NCBI RefSeq assembly: GCF_014695585.1 | Contig: NZ_JACJON010000055.1 | Location: 1-37,643 of the forward strand | Direction: 5' to 3' | Source: Microcoleus sp. FACHB-831 | GTDB taxonomy: Bacteria > Cyanobacteriota > Cyanobacteriia > Cyanobacteriales > FACHB-T130 | DNA: 37,643 nucleotides | Part shown: piece by piece, positions 18,693 to 26,900 of the stretch | Layout of the letters: each line of letters begins with the position of its first letter | Numbering within the stretch: position 1 is the first letter of the stretch | Notes under the pieces: model-generated | What the model was told of the DNA's origin: nothing | Database searches by the model: none | What the model saw: only the letters and a program-made list of their open reading frames with translations | Translations under genes and position numbers: made by a program

Positions 18693-20606
18693 ATGAGTAA
18701 GAGTCTCAAAGTCCTGACACATCCTTTCGTTGGTTCCCTGTTTTTTGCTTCCCTATTGATCGCAACCCCCAATCAAGCCGCCTTTAGTGACATTAACAGC
18801 CATTGGGCGAAAGAATGTATCAGCCAGATGGCACCGCGAAAGCTAGTCAGTGGCTACCCAGATGGCACTTTTCGCCCCAACGCTACTATCACTCGCGCTG
18901 AATTTGCCGTGTTGATGCTGAATGCTTTTCCCGATGCACCAATAAAGCGCAATGGCACGAGTTTTAAAGATGTGCCTACGAGTTACTGGGCGCATAAGGC
19001 AATTCAAGATGCTTACAGACGAGGCTTTTTTTCCGGCTATCCAGGCGGAGTTTTTCAACCCAACCAAGCTATCCCGCGATCGCAAGCTGTAGGCGTTGTG
19101 GCTGGTGCTAAAAATTATAGTATCCCGGAAAATCCGACTCAAACTCTTGGGCAGTATTTTAACGATGCGACACAGATTCCAGAATATGCCAAGAATGCGA
19201 TCGCATCCGCCGCAGTTAACAGCATCGTCGTCAACTATCCTAACGTCAAACAGCTAAAACCCAATCAAACTGCCACTCGTGGGGAAGTCGCAGCGTTGAT
19301 GTGTCGGGCGTTAAATATATATGCTGTACCGCCACAATACATCGCCGGGGTGGAAGTGCAACCGATGGAAGTGCGGACTTTACCGGGAAAACTCGATACC
19401 GTTCCCACGTTTAATAGTAATAGCCCCGAACTTGTGACAACTGAAGGTATTTTGCTTTCTACCTTTCCCCCAACTGGTAAACAAGTACCCCAAGCACATT
19501 TAAACTTTCCCTTTCAAGGGCGATTTGATATATTTTCTCACCACATCGCCAGATCGGAAACTCAAAATAGCACTTTATATCAAGGCATGATTGTCCACAA
19601 TCCAGGCGATCAACCCGCCACTGTGGAAGTGTTGCAAGCTGCTAGTTATCTCTCTACTCCAGAAGCGCCTTTTATAGCTTTACCCGACATCGTAGAAAAT
19701 ACCAACGGAACAGTCTATTCTGGCCCTGGCAGTCGTACTATGAATGATGTGTTGCGGGGAGTTAGACAGTCGAATTTTCCCGAAAAGTTGGTAATACCGC
19801 CTGGACAATCGGTAATGTTGATGAATCGGGCAATTCCAGTGCAGGCTCCTTCATCAAATGGTCGCTCGACGATGATGCGATTGTCCAGCGATCGCGCTGT
19901 CTATGTCGCCAACTTAGCCAAGAATTCCAGTCGTCCGCCCACGTTAGCAGAGTGGCAAAAGTTACTCGATACAGGCAGTTTAGCAGGAAAGCGCGATCCA
20001 GTTCCCACGCCTTTAGATCCTCCCAGAGAACCAACCATTTTCAGTCGCGTGGCGGGTGTCTCTCAAGGGGCGCAGTGGCAGGCTCAAATTACTGATAATA
20101 ATAGTTCGGATTTGAGCATTCCTCCACCAGGAAAAGCAATTTCTTATCCTTTAGGTACTCTACATTTAATTACCCTTGGTACTGGGCAAATTCAAAGCGC
20201 TCCGATATTAGCTAGATATTCGGATACGGCCTACTTTGCCCATAGTAACTATGGAGTGGAATACAATCTTAGTTTACCACTGAATAACTCTACAAATCAA
20301 CCCCAAACTGTTACTATATCGGTACAAACACCGTTGAAAGATGAAGGTGGTACAGACAGACTTTTGTTCTTAAATCCACGAGTTAATCAAGTGTTTTTTC
20401 GAGGTACAGTTAGGGTAAGTTATACTGACGATAATAAAGTTGAAAAAACGCGCTACGTTCATCTGGTACAGCGACGCGGACAACCTGGTGAACCGCTAGT
20501 AACGCTGAAGATGCCACCAGGCGAAAAAAGGCAAGTACGGGTAGACTTTCTTTATCCCCCAGATTCTACTCCGCCGCAGGTTTTGACTGTGAAAACGGCA
20601 GGATGA
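18693..20606 (+). CDS. SLH-domain surface protein with DUF3370 region
   Basis: This is an exported cell-surface protein. A signal peptide (residues 1-30, ending PNQAA) is followed by three S-layer homology domains: FSDINSHWAKE (31-80), FKDVPTSYWAHKAIQDA (91-140) and a weaker third (about 156-207). SLH domains bind secondary cell-wall polymers or peptidoglycan. The C-terminal 400 residues, including GMIVHNPGDQPATVEVLQAA and RLLFLNPRVNQVFFRGTVRV, match my memory of DUF3370, a cyanobacteria-specific family. It contains several HIP1 sites, so it looks resident. It has no evident link to the phosphorothioation genes around it, and its position inside the island may reflect piecemeal assembly. Confidence 0.75.
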   Translation: MSKSLKVLTHPFVGSLFFASLLIATPNQAAFSDINSHWAKECISQMAPRKLVSGYPDGTFRPNATITRAEFAVLMLNAFPDAPIKRNGTSFKDVPTSYWAHKAIQDAYRRGFFSGYPGGVFQPNQAIPRSQAVGVVAGAKNYSIPENPTQTLGQYFNDATQIPEYAKNAIASAAVNSIVVNYPNVKQLKPNQTATRGEVAALMCRALNIYAVPPQYIAGVEVQPMEVRTLPGKLDTVPTFNSNSPELVTTEGILLSTFPPTGKQVPQAHLNFPFQGRFDIFSHHIARSETQNSTLYQGMIVHNPGDQPATVEVLQAASYLSTPEAPFIALPDIVENTNGTVYSGPGSRTMNDVLRGVRQSNFPEKLVIPPGQSVMLMNRAIPVQAPSSNGRSTMMRLSSDRAVYVANLAKNSSRPPTLAEWQKLLDTGSLAGKRDPVPTPLDPPREPTIFSRVAGVSQGAQWQAQITDNNSSDLSIPPPGKAISYPLGTLHLITLGTGQIQSAPILARYSDTAYFAHSNYGVEYNLSLPLNNSTNQPQTVTISVQTPLKDEGGTDRLLFLNPRVNQVFFRGTVRVSYTDDNKVEKTRYVHLVQRRGQPGEPLVTLKMPPGEKRQVRVDFLYPPDSTPPQVLTVKTAG

Positions 20607-20611
20607 TTCAA

Positions 20612-20735
20612 ATGCGATCGCATCCTCAAAAACTTCTGACACATTTGTTATAAAGGTTTAAATACGGCTTGGGGATAGCGATCGCGTAATCTGGGAGAGT
20701 GCGATCGCGTGTTTTGGGGAGAGTGCGATCGCTTC
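20612..20735. repeat. Cluster of four HIP1 octamers
   Basis: Four GCGATCGC sites lie within about 115 nt (about 20614, 20679, 20701 and 20725). Parts of the intervening sequence repeat (GGGAGAGTGCGATCGC and GGGGAGAGTGCGATCGC). HIP1 is a cyanobacterial over-represented palindrome. This dense set sits between the SLH gene and the Dnd-associated gene at 20777. Confidence 0.6.
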
Positions 20736-20776
20736 CAGCTTTCAGTTAAGATGTCAAAAAACCATATATTTATAAA

Positions 20777-21250
20777 ATGGCTGAAACGGGCAGAATTAGA
20801 GTTGCTAAAGATAAAGCAGATTTAGTGAAGGCTTTAACATCGGCAGATGGTGCAACAGGCCCTTTCCAAACCTATGCTGATGTAATCGTGTTTGCAGCAG
20901 CTTTAGGTGCAAAGCATAAAAAGCGTGTACCTTTAGGGGAAATTTCTAAAAGAGAACCTTCTCCCATTAGGTTAGAGTATTTTGCAACAATGGGTCATGA
21001 TTGGGTAATCAAATTATTAGGCATTACTGAAACTCAAGATATAAAAATTTTATCCCTTAATGAAGAAGAATATGAAGCTAAACGCAATCATATCTTTGAA
21101 GAGTACGCTAATGGTGGACTAGAGCTCCTGCAAAATGAGTTGCGCGGATCAGTAGATTATTCAGAGCGAATTTTATTATTTTTAAGTTATGAACGAACGT
21201 ACAAAGAGCAGCAAGACGAGGAATTTGACTTGAGCAAGTTTTTGTCTTGA
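20777..21250 (+). CDS. DNA phosphorothioation-associated protein 4-like
   Basis: The 157-residue soluble protein resembles, from memory, the cyanobacterial/archaeal family called DNA phosphorothioation-associated protein 4 (TIGR04062). Features include an N-terminal IRVAKDKADLVKAL, a FQTYADVIVFAAALGA segment, PSPIRLEYF, and a polar C-terminus with YANGGLELL. No enzymatic motif is apparent. It stands alone on the plus strand and converges on the DGQHR gene, with only 25 nt between stops. Its location next to dndB supports a role in the phosphorothioation/restriction system, perhaps as an accessory restriction subunit. The exact role is unknown. Confidence 0.65.
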   Translation: MAETGRIRVAKDKADLVKALTSADGATGPFQTYADVIVFAAALGAKHKKRVPLGEISKREPSPIRLEYFATMGHDWVIKLLGITETQDIKILSLNEEEYEAKRNHIFEEYANGGLELLQNELRGSVDYSERILLFLSYERTYKEQQDEEFDLSKFLS

Positions 21251-21275
21251 ACTAATCTTTGAAATCGTTGGGTCA

Positions 21276-22490
21276 TTACCCTTCTGTTATAGGTAAATTT
21301 AAATCTTCGTTCCAAGGCCTTCTTAGCCTGCAATTGTCTGCTAACGTTGACAAATCTTCTTTTATTTGTTTTCTCACATTAGCACTATCTTGAAGCTTAA
21401 TAGTCCATTCTGCTTTCCAAAACTCTTGAGGAAGTAATTTAACAATATGTAAAACCTGTGTTTCTAATTGTTCAGAATTAAAAATATCTACAAGGCTTAA
21501 TTCCCATGCAAACTTCAAACGATCAGTAATGAACTCATTCAAGGCATTGATATTTACTTTCTTCATGAATGTGTTTTCTTTACCCCATAATTCTGTATAG
21601 TTGTCTTTTATAACTCGCCATATAGCACAAAAAATCTCAACTAAAGAATCTTCATCCTCATCCAAAAATGTAAACATTGCTCTTAAATATTTTATAGATT
21701 GTTCTATTGCTGCAATTTCAACTAATTGATTACCCTCTTTATTGTATGGCCACTTAAGTAAATTTTGAAAAGGGCTTATATCTAGATCATTGACATCTCG
21801 GAGTGTAGGTGATGTATTTCCATATTTTACGCCTGCTTTTAAAAGGCGATTTTGAAGTTCTTCTTCATTTAAATTAGCAATTATAGCCTTAACATTATTT
21901 GTAGGAACTCTTACAGCTTTATTATTTATCACTATGAACTGAAATGCCTGTTCTTCTATACTAGCATTGACCAAGCTCACAACAAGTATAGGTAAATCTT
22001 CAGAATCAAACTCTGACAAACCATAGAGGCGATGTTGTCCATCTACTACATATGCACAATAGTCATTTCCAGAAGTATTAAAGGAGAACTCAAGTGTTCC
22101 CCATTCCATCTGTTGTTCACAACCATTATGAAAGTTAGCTTCAGAAAGACATCCAGATAACTTTTCTTCTAAAGAAGAAAATTTTGCTTTGTCAGGCTCA
22201 AATGCCAAAAGAATATTATTAGGAATGGTATTATTGAAGCCAGATTTTACAAATCTAGTTATTGCCTTGCTTCTAGTTTCTCGTAACAAGCGTTGGGTAC
22301 CGTCTGTAGAATCTTCCACTCGCCGAACTCTAGCCCACTGCTTAATATCTTTTACACGAGCATAAAATACAAAGAAAGGAGTAGTATTCTTATCTATGCG
22401 TTGCCTTACAAAACAACCAAAGTAAATTTTATCTTCCACAAAAACCTCCTCATTATGTCTAGTTAAAAACTTATTCTGGAGTATGTTCAT
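21276..22490 (-). CDS. DGQHR-domain protein, DndB paralogue paired with an HNH nuclease
   Basis: The protein has the DGQHR motif that defines the DndB/DGQHR superfamily: AYVVDGQHRLYGL, at about residue 150 from the chosen start. FQFIVINNKAVRVPTN follows, which parallels the core after the motif in DndB. The start is taken as ATG at 22490 (MNILQNKF). This overlaps the HNH gene stop by 20 nt. A longer frame to 22547 would overlap by 77 nt with no added similarity. At about 404 aa it is clearly different from the 532-aa DndB next door. The gene is AT-rich and has no HIP1 site. DndB is known as a transcriptional repressor of dnd genes in enterobacteria. Whether this copy regulates, or senses DNA for the HNH nuclease, is open. 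Confidence 0.75.
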   Translation of the reverse strand: MNILQNKFLTRHNEEVFVEDKIYFGCFVRQRIDKNTTPFFVFYARVKDIKQWARVRRVEDSTDGTQRLLRETRSKAITRFVKSGFNNTIPNNILLAFEPDKAKFSSLEEKLSGCLSEANFHNGCEQQMEWGTLEFSFNTSGNDYCAYVVDGQHRLYGLSEFDSEDLPILVVSLVNASIEEQAFQFIVINNKAVRVPTNNVKAIIANLNEEELQNRLLKAGVKYGNTSPTLRDVNDLDISPFQNLLKWPYNKEGNQLVEIAAIEQSIKYLRAMFTFLDEDEDSLVEIFCAIWRVIKDNYTELWGKENTFMKKVNINALNEFITDRLKFAWELSLVDIFNSEQLETQVLHIVKLLPQEFWKAEWTIKLQDSANVRKQIKEDLSTLADNCRLRRPWNEDLNLPITEG

Positions 22491-23274
22491 CGCAATAGGC
22501 TTCAGTGTTAAGAAAGTGCCAGCTGTCATCTGGGTTGATGCGACCAAAATTTAATGTACCCACAATTGAAGCTGGCTCTCCACATACTGTGCAACTATAA
22601 TCACTTTTTGCCCATACCGCTATTCTATACTCTTTTTTCATTTCCTTAGAAAAGTTTTCATCACTCTTATCACTTACCAAGCATATTTGTTCATAGTGAA
22701 AGTCACTTGCATCAATATAGTGCTGTTTTTTATCGTTGCAAATAGAACAAGATATTTTGAGGTTGAAATCTTCAGTAGCACCACCCATCGTTCTTGGCCA
22801 TATATGTTCAATCTCTGATTCCTGTTCATTTAAATACTTCCCACAAATATAACAACGCAGTTCATTTTTAGCCTGATATTCTTTGAGCAGGCGTTTCTTA
22901 CGAGGTGGTTTTACTTTTCTGCCTTTTGACTGAAGACAAGCCTGTAATAAAGCTAAAAGTTTTTCTGTTTTGTCTTTTGGAATACAGGTTGCTTCTGTAA
23001 TGAAACGTCTAAGCTCTTCTACAAATTTTTGTGCTGGGAACTCGTCTGATTCATACTTCCTTTTTAAATACTCAGCAGTATTTATAAATCTCCTTAGCAT
23101 ATAATTTATACTACTTTCATAAACTATTTTAGAAAATTCACCATTAGCTATTAAAGCACTGTCAATTTCTGAAATAAAAAATTTTACTTCATTAAAATCT
23201 GTATTGTTATAATTATGAGGATAAAGCTCTTTTAAAAAGTTGCGTAGTTCCTGTCCTGGATTAGTACCATTCAT
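22471..23274 (-). CDS. HNH endonuclease
   Basis: The 267-residue protein has a classical zinc-stabilised HNH/beta-beta-alpha-metal nuclease domain: CYICG (C141, C144), the catalytic region IEHIWPR (His 157), Asn 171 in DFNLK, and CSICNDKK (C176, C179). The first 130 residues are helical and unassigned. A second cysteine set, CTVCG (C228, C231) with C261 and H264 near the C-terminus, may bind another zinc. It lies 112 nt downstream of dndB and overlaps a DGQHR gene by 20 nt. Known phosphorothioate-dependent nucleases such as ScoMcrA also use an HNH domain, but I cannot see their sulfur-binding domain here. It could restrict unmodified DNA or attack DNA with foreign modification. Confidence 0.78.
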   Translation of the reverse strand: MNGTNPGQELRNFLKELYPHNYNNTDFNEVKFFISEIDSALIANGEFSKIVYESSINYMLRRFINTAEYLKRKYESDEFPAQKFVEELRRFITEATCIPKDKTEKLLALLQACLQSKGRKVKPPRKKRLLKEYQAKNELRCYICGKYLNEQESEIEHIWPRTMGGATEDFNLKISCSICNDKKQHYIDASDFHYEQICLVSDKSDENFSKEMKKEYRIAVWAKSDYSCTVCGEPASIVGTLNFGRINPDDSWHFLNTEAYCDEHTPE

Positions 23275-23385
23275 TGATTAACATAAAAGACTTCATGTTT
23301 AATTTTAGTTGATTGGAGTGTATCTGAGATCCAAGTCTTACCCGGAACTACTCCACACTCAGAAACACCCCATTGACTCGGCGTG

Positions 23386-24984
23386 TTAAAGGACTGGTGG
23401 AAGCCCTACTGCTTTCGGTTCAACAAACTTACCATCAAAGCCCATCGTTTGTTTTTCAATAGTTCTTGCATCAGCCAGAGCCTTGCGAAGTTCCGCACGT
23501 TCCATCTGATCCTGAATTCCACCCAAGATGTAAACCACTAACCTCGCCGCCAAATCCCTTCCAGAAACCTGCACCCTCTTTTTATTTGGGTCATACAAAA
23601 CCCCATACCACATAGATTGCGGGTACTCCATACCACTAAATCCGCCTTCCAGGTCGAACTTTCGCAGCTTCTTAAAAATGTCTTCCAGCGATAAACCTTT
23701 CCTAAATACCAAGATTCCCAAAGCTTGAACTAAAGCCACTTGACCAACAGGACGGAAAAGCATATTTCCCTCACCGCCATCCTTCTCAAAGCTGAAGCGT
23801 CGTAATTCCGGCGTATCCATTTCTTCGAGTATCTGATAACTTGGAAGGTTTGCCAAATTATCGAAAAGCTTCTGAAAATCCTCTATTCCCTCCTTCAGTT
23901 CCTCATCCTCCGGCCGCATGGCAATTAGACCTTTTTCCAAGGGTTTCCAGTGAGGGAACTTTTGCCCCAAATATCGCTCAGACATCTCTTTGAGAGCTTG
24001 CAACGTCGTCAAAACCGTTGACTTCGCTGCAACAGTCGCACTATTCCAATTAACGCGGGGCTTGCGATCTGAGTGCTGTTGCAAAAGCGGATGGGTGACA
24101 GCGATTTTTCTAGCAACAATCGAAAAACCATCATCCTCATTCAGCTGTGCTAACTGTCCTTTGCTCAAAGGTGTAGCCATCAGGTTGACATGAACAAAGA
24201 GCGATCTCACACGTCGCCTTGCTTGTTCGCGGGTTTCCCCAGCAGCGATCGCACAGATGAACTCAATACCAATTTTTTCCTTGGGTAAGCTTTGCAGATA
24301 AGCAGGTTCGACTTGATACTTTTCTATCAAGTCAGCAAGCGTAATGAAAGTGTCGTAAGGAGTTTTATCCTTTTTGTACCGTTGGAGTTTACCAGTTCTA
24401 ATCAACTCCATCAAACCCTGCACCCCCATCAGTCGATGTTGACCATCCAGTGCATAAACGGTTACATCCGCCTCAGAAAGGTTGAGCAAACCGACTTTAC
24501 CATCTTTATCCAGTGGCGTGAATTCGGTAGTAGATTTTGTGGCTCGTCTCTGGCTATCCCACTCAGCAGCTTTGGGATCATCCACCCAAGGTTGGTTAAT
24601 AACTACGAGAACTGGCGGAAACTTGTGATTTTTCCGAGCCGCCAAATACTGCACTAGGGGTGCTTGACGCGACCAATCAAGCGGACGCTGCTGAATTTCA
24701 TCAATGCTATCCGCGTCAATCTCGATGTTACCCGTCTCTGGATTGTATTTTTTCTGAAGCAGGGGTAAGCAAGAGGCGAAGTTAACCCGATTTGCAAACC
24801 ATTCCAGGGTGACAGAGCCTACATAAGCCTCAATACCACCCATCTCAGTTTTCTGAACGAAAATCTGATCGTTCCTCCCAAGATAGTTCTCCAGCAGTAC
24901 AGCGAGTATCTGTTGATCCTTCATTTCTCCCTCCTGGTATTCGCTAGGGACATCAGCGGTCGGGTCAAATGCACTGTCATTCAT
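23386..24984 (-). CDS. dndB: DNA phosphorothioation protein DndB (DGQHR domain)
   Basis: This 532-residue member of the DndB family has the signature YALDGQHRLMGV (DGQHR at about residues 178-182), followed by a region with REQARRRVRSLFVHVN and TPLSKGQLAQL that is typical of DndB. In enterobacteria DndB is not needed for modification but represses dnd transcription and lowers modification frequency. It is divergent from dndC across 163 nt and is the first gene of a probable dndB-HNH-DGQHR minus-strand operon. The protein is longer than the roughly 350 aa I expect for enterobacterial DndB. The extra length is mainly C-terminal (after about residue 370). It contains a HIP1 site, unlike the two genes downstream. 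Confidence 0.82.
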   Translation of the reverse strand: MNDSAFDPTADVPSEYQEGEMKDQQILAVLLENYLGRNDQIFVQKTEMGGIEAYVGSVTLEWFANRVNFASCLPLLQKKYNPETGNIEIDADSIDEIQQRPLDWSRQAPLVQYLAARKNHKFPPVLVVINQPWVDDPKAAEWDSQRRATKSTTEFTPLDKDGKVGLLNLSEADVTVYALDGQHRLMGVQGLMELIRTGKLQRYKKDKTPYDTFITLADLIEKYQVEPAYLQSLPKEKIGIEFICAIAAGETREQARRRVRSLFVHVNLMATPLSKGQLAQLNEDDGFSIVARKIAVTHPLLQQHSDRKPRVNWNSATVAAKSTVLTTLQALKEMSERYLGQKFPHWKPLEKGLIAMRPEDEELKEGIEDFQKLFDNLANLPSYQILEEMDTPELRRFSFEKDGGEGNMLFRPVGQVALVQALGILVFRKGLSLEDIFKKLRKFDLEGGFSGMEYPQSMWYGVLYDPNKKRVQVSGRDLAARLVVYILGGIQDQMERAELRKALADARTIEKQTMGFDGKFVEPKAVGLPPVL

Positions 24985-25147
24985 AGTGATTGGCTTTCAG
25001 AGTATGGGGTAGTACAGCTTAATTTTCTAAAAAAGTCCGTGCTAAGATATAGGTTTTTAAAAACCTTTAAGCTTTAAAATACAGAAGTTACCCTTGCAGT
25101 AGATATTGTTGGGTGAAGAATACTCATGTTTTGGTAGGTAGGGAGAA
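24985..25147. promoter_or_regulatory. Divergent dndB-dndC promoter region with a 16-bp palindrome
   Basis: The 163-nt spacer must carry promoters for both directions. A perfect 16-bp palindrome, AGGTTTTTAAAAACCT, lies at 25051-25066, about in the middle, and is followed by the partly symmetric TTAAGCTTTAA. It is a candidate operator for DndB, which is known to bind palindromes between dndB and dndC in enterobacteria (a different sequence there). AGGGAGAA just before the dndC ATG is a good ribosome-binding site. Confidence 0.5.
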
Positions 25148-26764
25148 ATGGCTACAACGCAACAGCAAGAAAATAAAAATCAGCCAGCGCGTACTGTGGC
25201 AGAATTAGTGGATGATATCCAAGCTCTCACCACTGAAATCCAAGAGTTATACTGCTTAGACGAAATACCTTGGTGTGTCGGCTATAGTGGCGGGAAAGAT
25301 TCTAGTGCAACCTTACAGTTGATCTGGAATGCGATCGCTTCCCTCCCGCCCGAAAAGCGGACTAAGACGATATATGTTATCACAACAGACACGCTAGTAG
25401 AGAACCCAATAGTTGCTGCCTGGGTACGCAATTCCCTTAAACAGATGAAGTCTGAGGCTGAAGCGCAAGAACTCCCATTTGAACCCCATCTGCTACAGCC
25501 AGAATTCAAAGAGACATTTTGGGTAGGTTTGATTGGTAAAGGATATCCAGCGCCGCGAGGAAAATTTCGCTGGTGTACAGAACGCCTCAAAATTAATCCC
25601 TCTAACCGCTTTATTCGTGATGTTATTCGCTCCAGCGGTGAAGCCATTCTTGTCTTGGGAACTCGCAAAGCTGAAAGCACAAAACGTGCTTTCAGAATGA
25701 AAAAAATGGAAGCTCAACGGGTACGCGATCGCCTCAGCCCTAACATGAACTTGCCCAACTCCCTGGTTTATAGCCCTATTGAAGACTGGGAAAACGACGA
25801 AGTTTGGATTTATCTAATGCAGTGGGAAAACCCTTGGGGATACAGTAACAAAGACTTATTCGCCCTGTATCGGGGTGCTTCTGCGGATAATGAATGCCCT
25901 TTAGTTGTTGATACATCTACTCCTAGTTGTGGTAGCTCTCGTTTTGGTTGCTGGGTTTGCACAATGGTTAGTCAGGATAAATCACTGACAGCAATGATTC
26001 AGAATGACGAACAGAAAGAGTGGATGCAACCTCTACTTGATTTCCGTATGGAATTAGATGCTGAAGAAAACCGTGAGCGACGAGATTTTCGGCGGAGAAC
26101 TGGTGAAGTGCAACTGTATGAGCGCAACTTAGAGGGTGAGATATCTGTTGAGCCTATTCCTGGCCCCTATCTTAAAGAAGCGCGGGAGGATTGGCTTAGA
26201 AAACTCCTTACTGTTCAAACACAAATCCAGCGCACAGCACCAGAAAATATGCGTGACATTACGCTAATTACAATAGAAGAAATGAGCGAAATTCGTCGCA
26301 TCTGGTTAGAAGAAAGACACGAGTTTGATGATAGTTTACCTCGCATCTATGAGGAAGTCACAGGCGAACCTTTCAAAGATCCGCGTCCTGGTGCTGGTAG
26401 TAGTCTGCTAGGCGGCGATGAATGGGCTGTGCTAGAGGAAATCTGCGACGACGATAAGATGCACTTGGAACTCATGGCGAAGCTGCTAGACACAGAACGC
26501 CAGTATCGCAAGAAGTCTCGCCGCGTCGGTATATATGAGACTCTAGAGAAATGCTTTGAGACGAGTTCGCGATCGCCTGAAGAAGCCATTAAAAACGCCC
26601 ACTTAAAACGTGATTTAAAAACCGCAGTTGGTAAAGGCGACGTTGACAAGGTAAAGCAGCTGACTTTGGGGGATGCGGTGGATGAAGATAACAGTGAACC
26701 CGTCAAACAGGAAACTTGGGGAAGTTTTAAATTTCCAGCCAGGAATTTAGACGATGGAGATTAA
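25148..26764 (+). CDS. dndC: DNA phosphorothioation sulfurtransferase DndC
   Basis: This PAPS-reductase-like ATP pyrophosphatase activates DNA for sulfur incorporation and carries an iron-sulfur cluster. The PP-loop is GYSGGKDSS (about 45-53). RWCTERLK follows, with Cys at about 143. Four cysteines at about 250, 261, 268 and 271 (CPLV, then SCGSSRFGCWVC) form the expected 4Fe-4S ligands. The length of 538 aa suits DndC. It acts with DndD and DndE after a DndA or IscS cysteine desulfurase supplies sulfur. No desulfurase gene is in the window. It is the first plus-strand gene of the modification operon, and dndD follows after 136 nt of repeat-rich DNA. HIP1 sites are present. Confidence 0.95.
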   Translation: MATTQQQENKNQPARTVAELVDDIQALTTEIQELYCLDEIPWCVGYSGGKDSSATLQLIWNAIASLPPEKRTKTIYVITTDTLVENPIVAAWVRNSLKQMKSEAEAQELPFEPHLLQPEFKETFWVGLIGKGYPAPRGKFRWCTERLKINPSNRFIRDVIRSSGEAILVLGTRKAESTKRAFRMKKMEAQRVRDRLSPNMNLPNSLVYSPIEDWENDEVWIYLMQWENPWGYSNKDLFALYRGASADNECPLVVDTSTPSCGSSRFGCWVCTMVSQDKSLTAMIQNDEQKEWMQPLLDFRMELDAEENRERRDFRRRTGEVQLYERNLEGEISVEPIPGPYLKEAREDWLRKLLTVQTQIQRTAPENMRDITLITIEEMSEIRRIWLEERHEFDDSLPRIYEEVTGEPFKDPRPGAGSSLLGGDEWAVLEEICDDDKMHLELMAKLLDTERQYRKKSRRVGIYETLEKCFETSSRSPEEAIKNAHLKRDLKTAVGKGDVDKVKQLTLGDAVDEDNSEPVKQETWGSFKFPARNLDDGD

Positions 26765-26900
26765 CTGGTTTAACTGGTTCCCAGGCTGAGCGTGGGAACC
26801 CTTTACTAGAGGCTCTGCCAAATAATTGAATTTCCGGACGCTCCGCCTCCTGAGTGCATTCCCAGTCTCAGACTGGGAACGAGAAATATAAAACATAACC
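26765..26900. repeat. Two dispersed-type hairpin repeats between dndC and dndD
   Basis: The first hairpin (about 26776-26800) has arms GGTTCCCA and TGGGAACC. The second (about 26859-26879) has CCCAGTC, a TCA loop and GACTGGG. Both belong to the familiar cyanobacterial intergenic type built on GTTCCCAG...CTGGGAAC, with GAGGCTCTGCC-like sequence between them. They interrupt the dnd operon and could act as mRNA processing or attenuation structures. Confidence 0.6.

Noticed and set aside
22490-22547. Longer N-terminus for the DGQHR protein
   Set aside because: The extra 19 codons overlap the HNH coding sequence further and look like antisense-type filler; ATG 22490 gives a normal short overlap.
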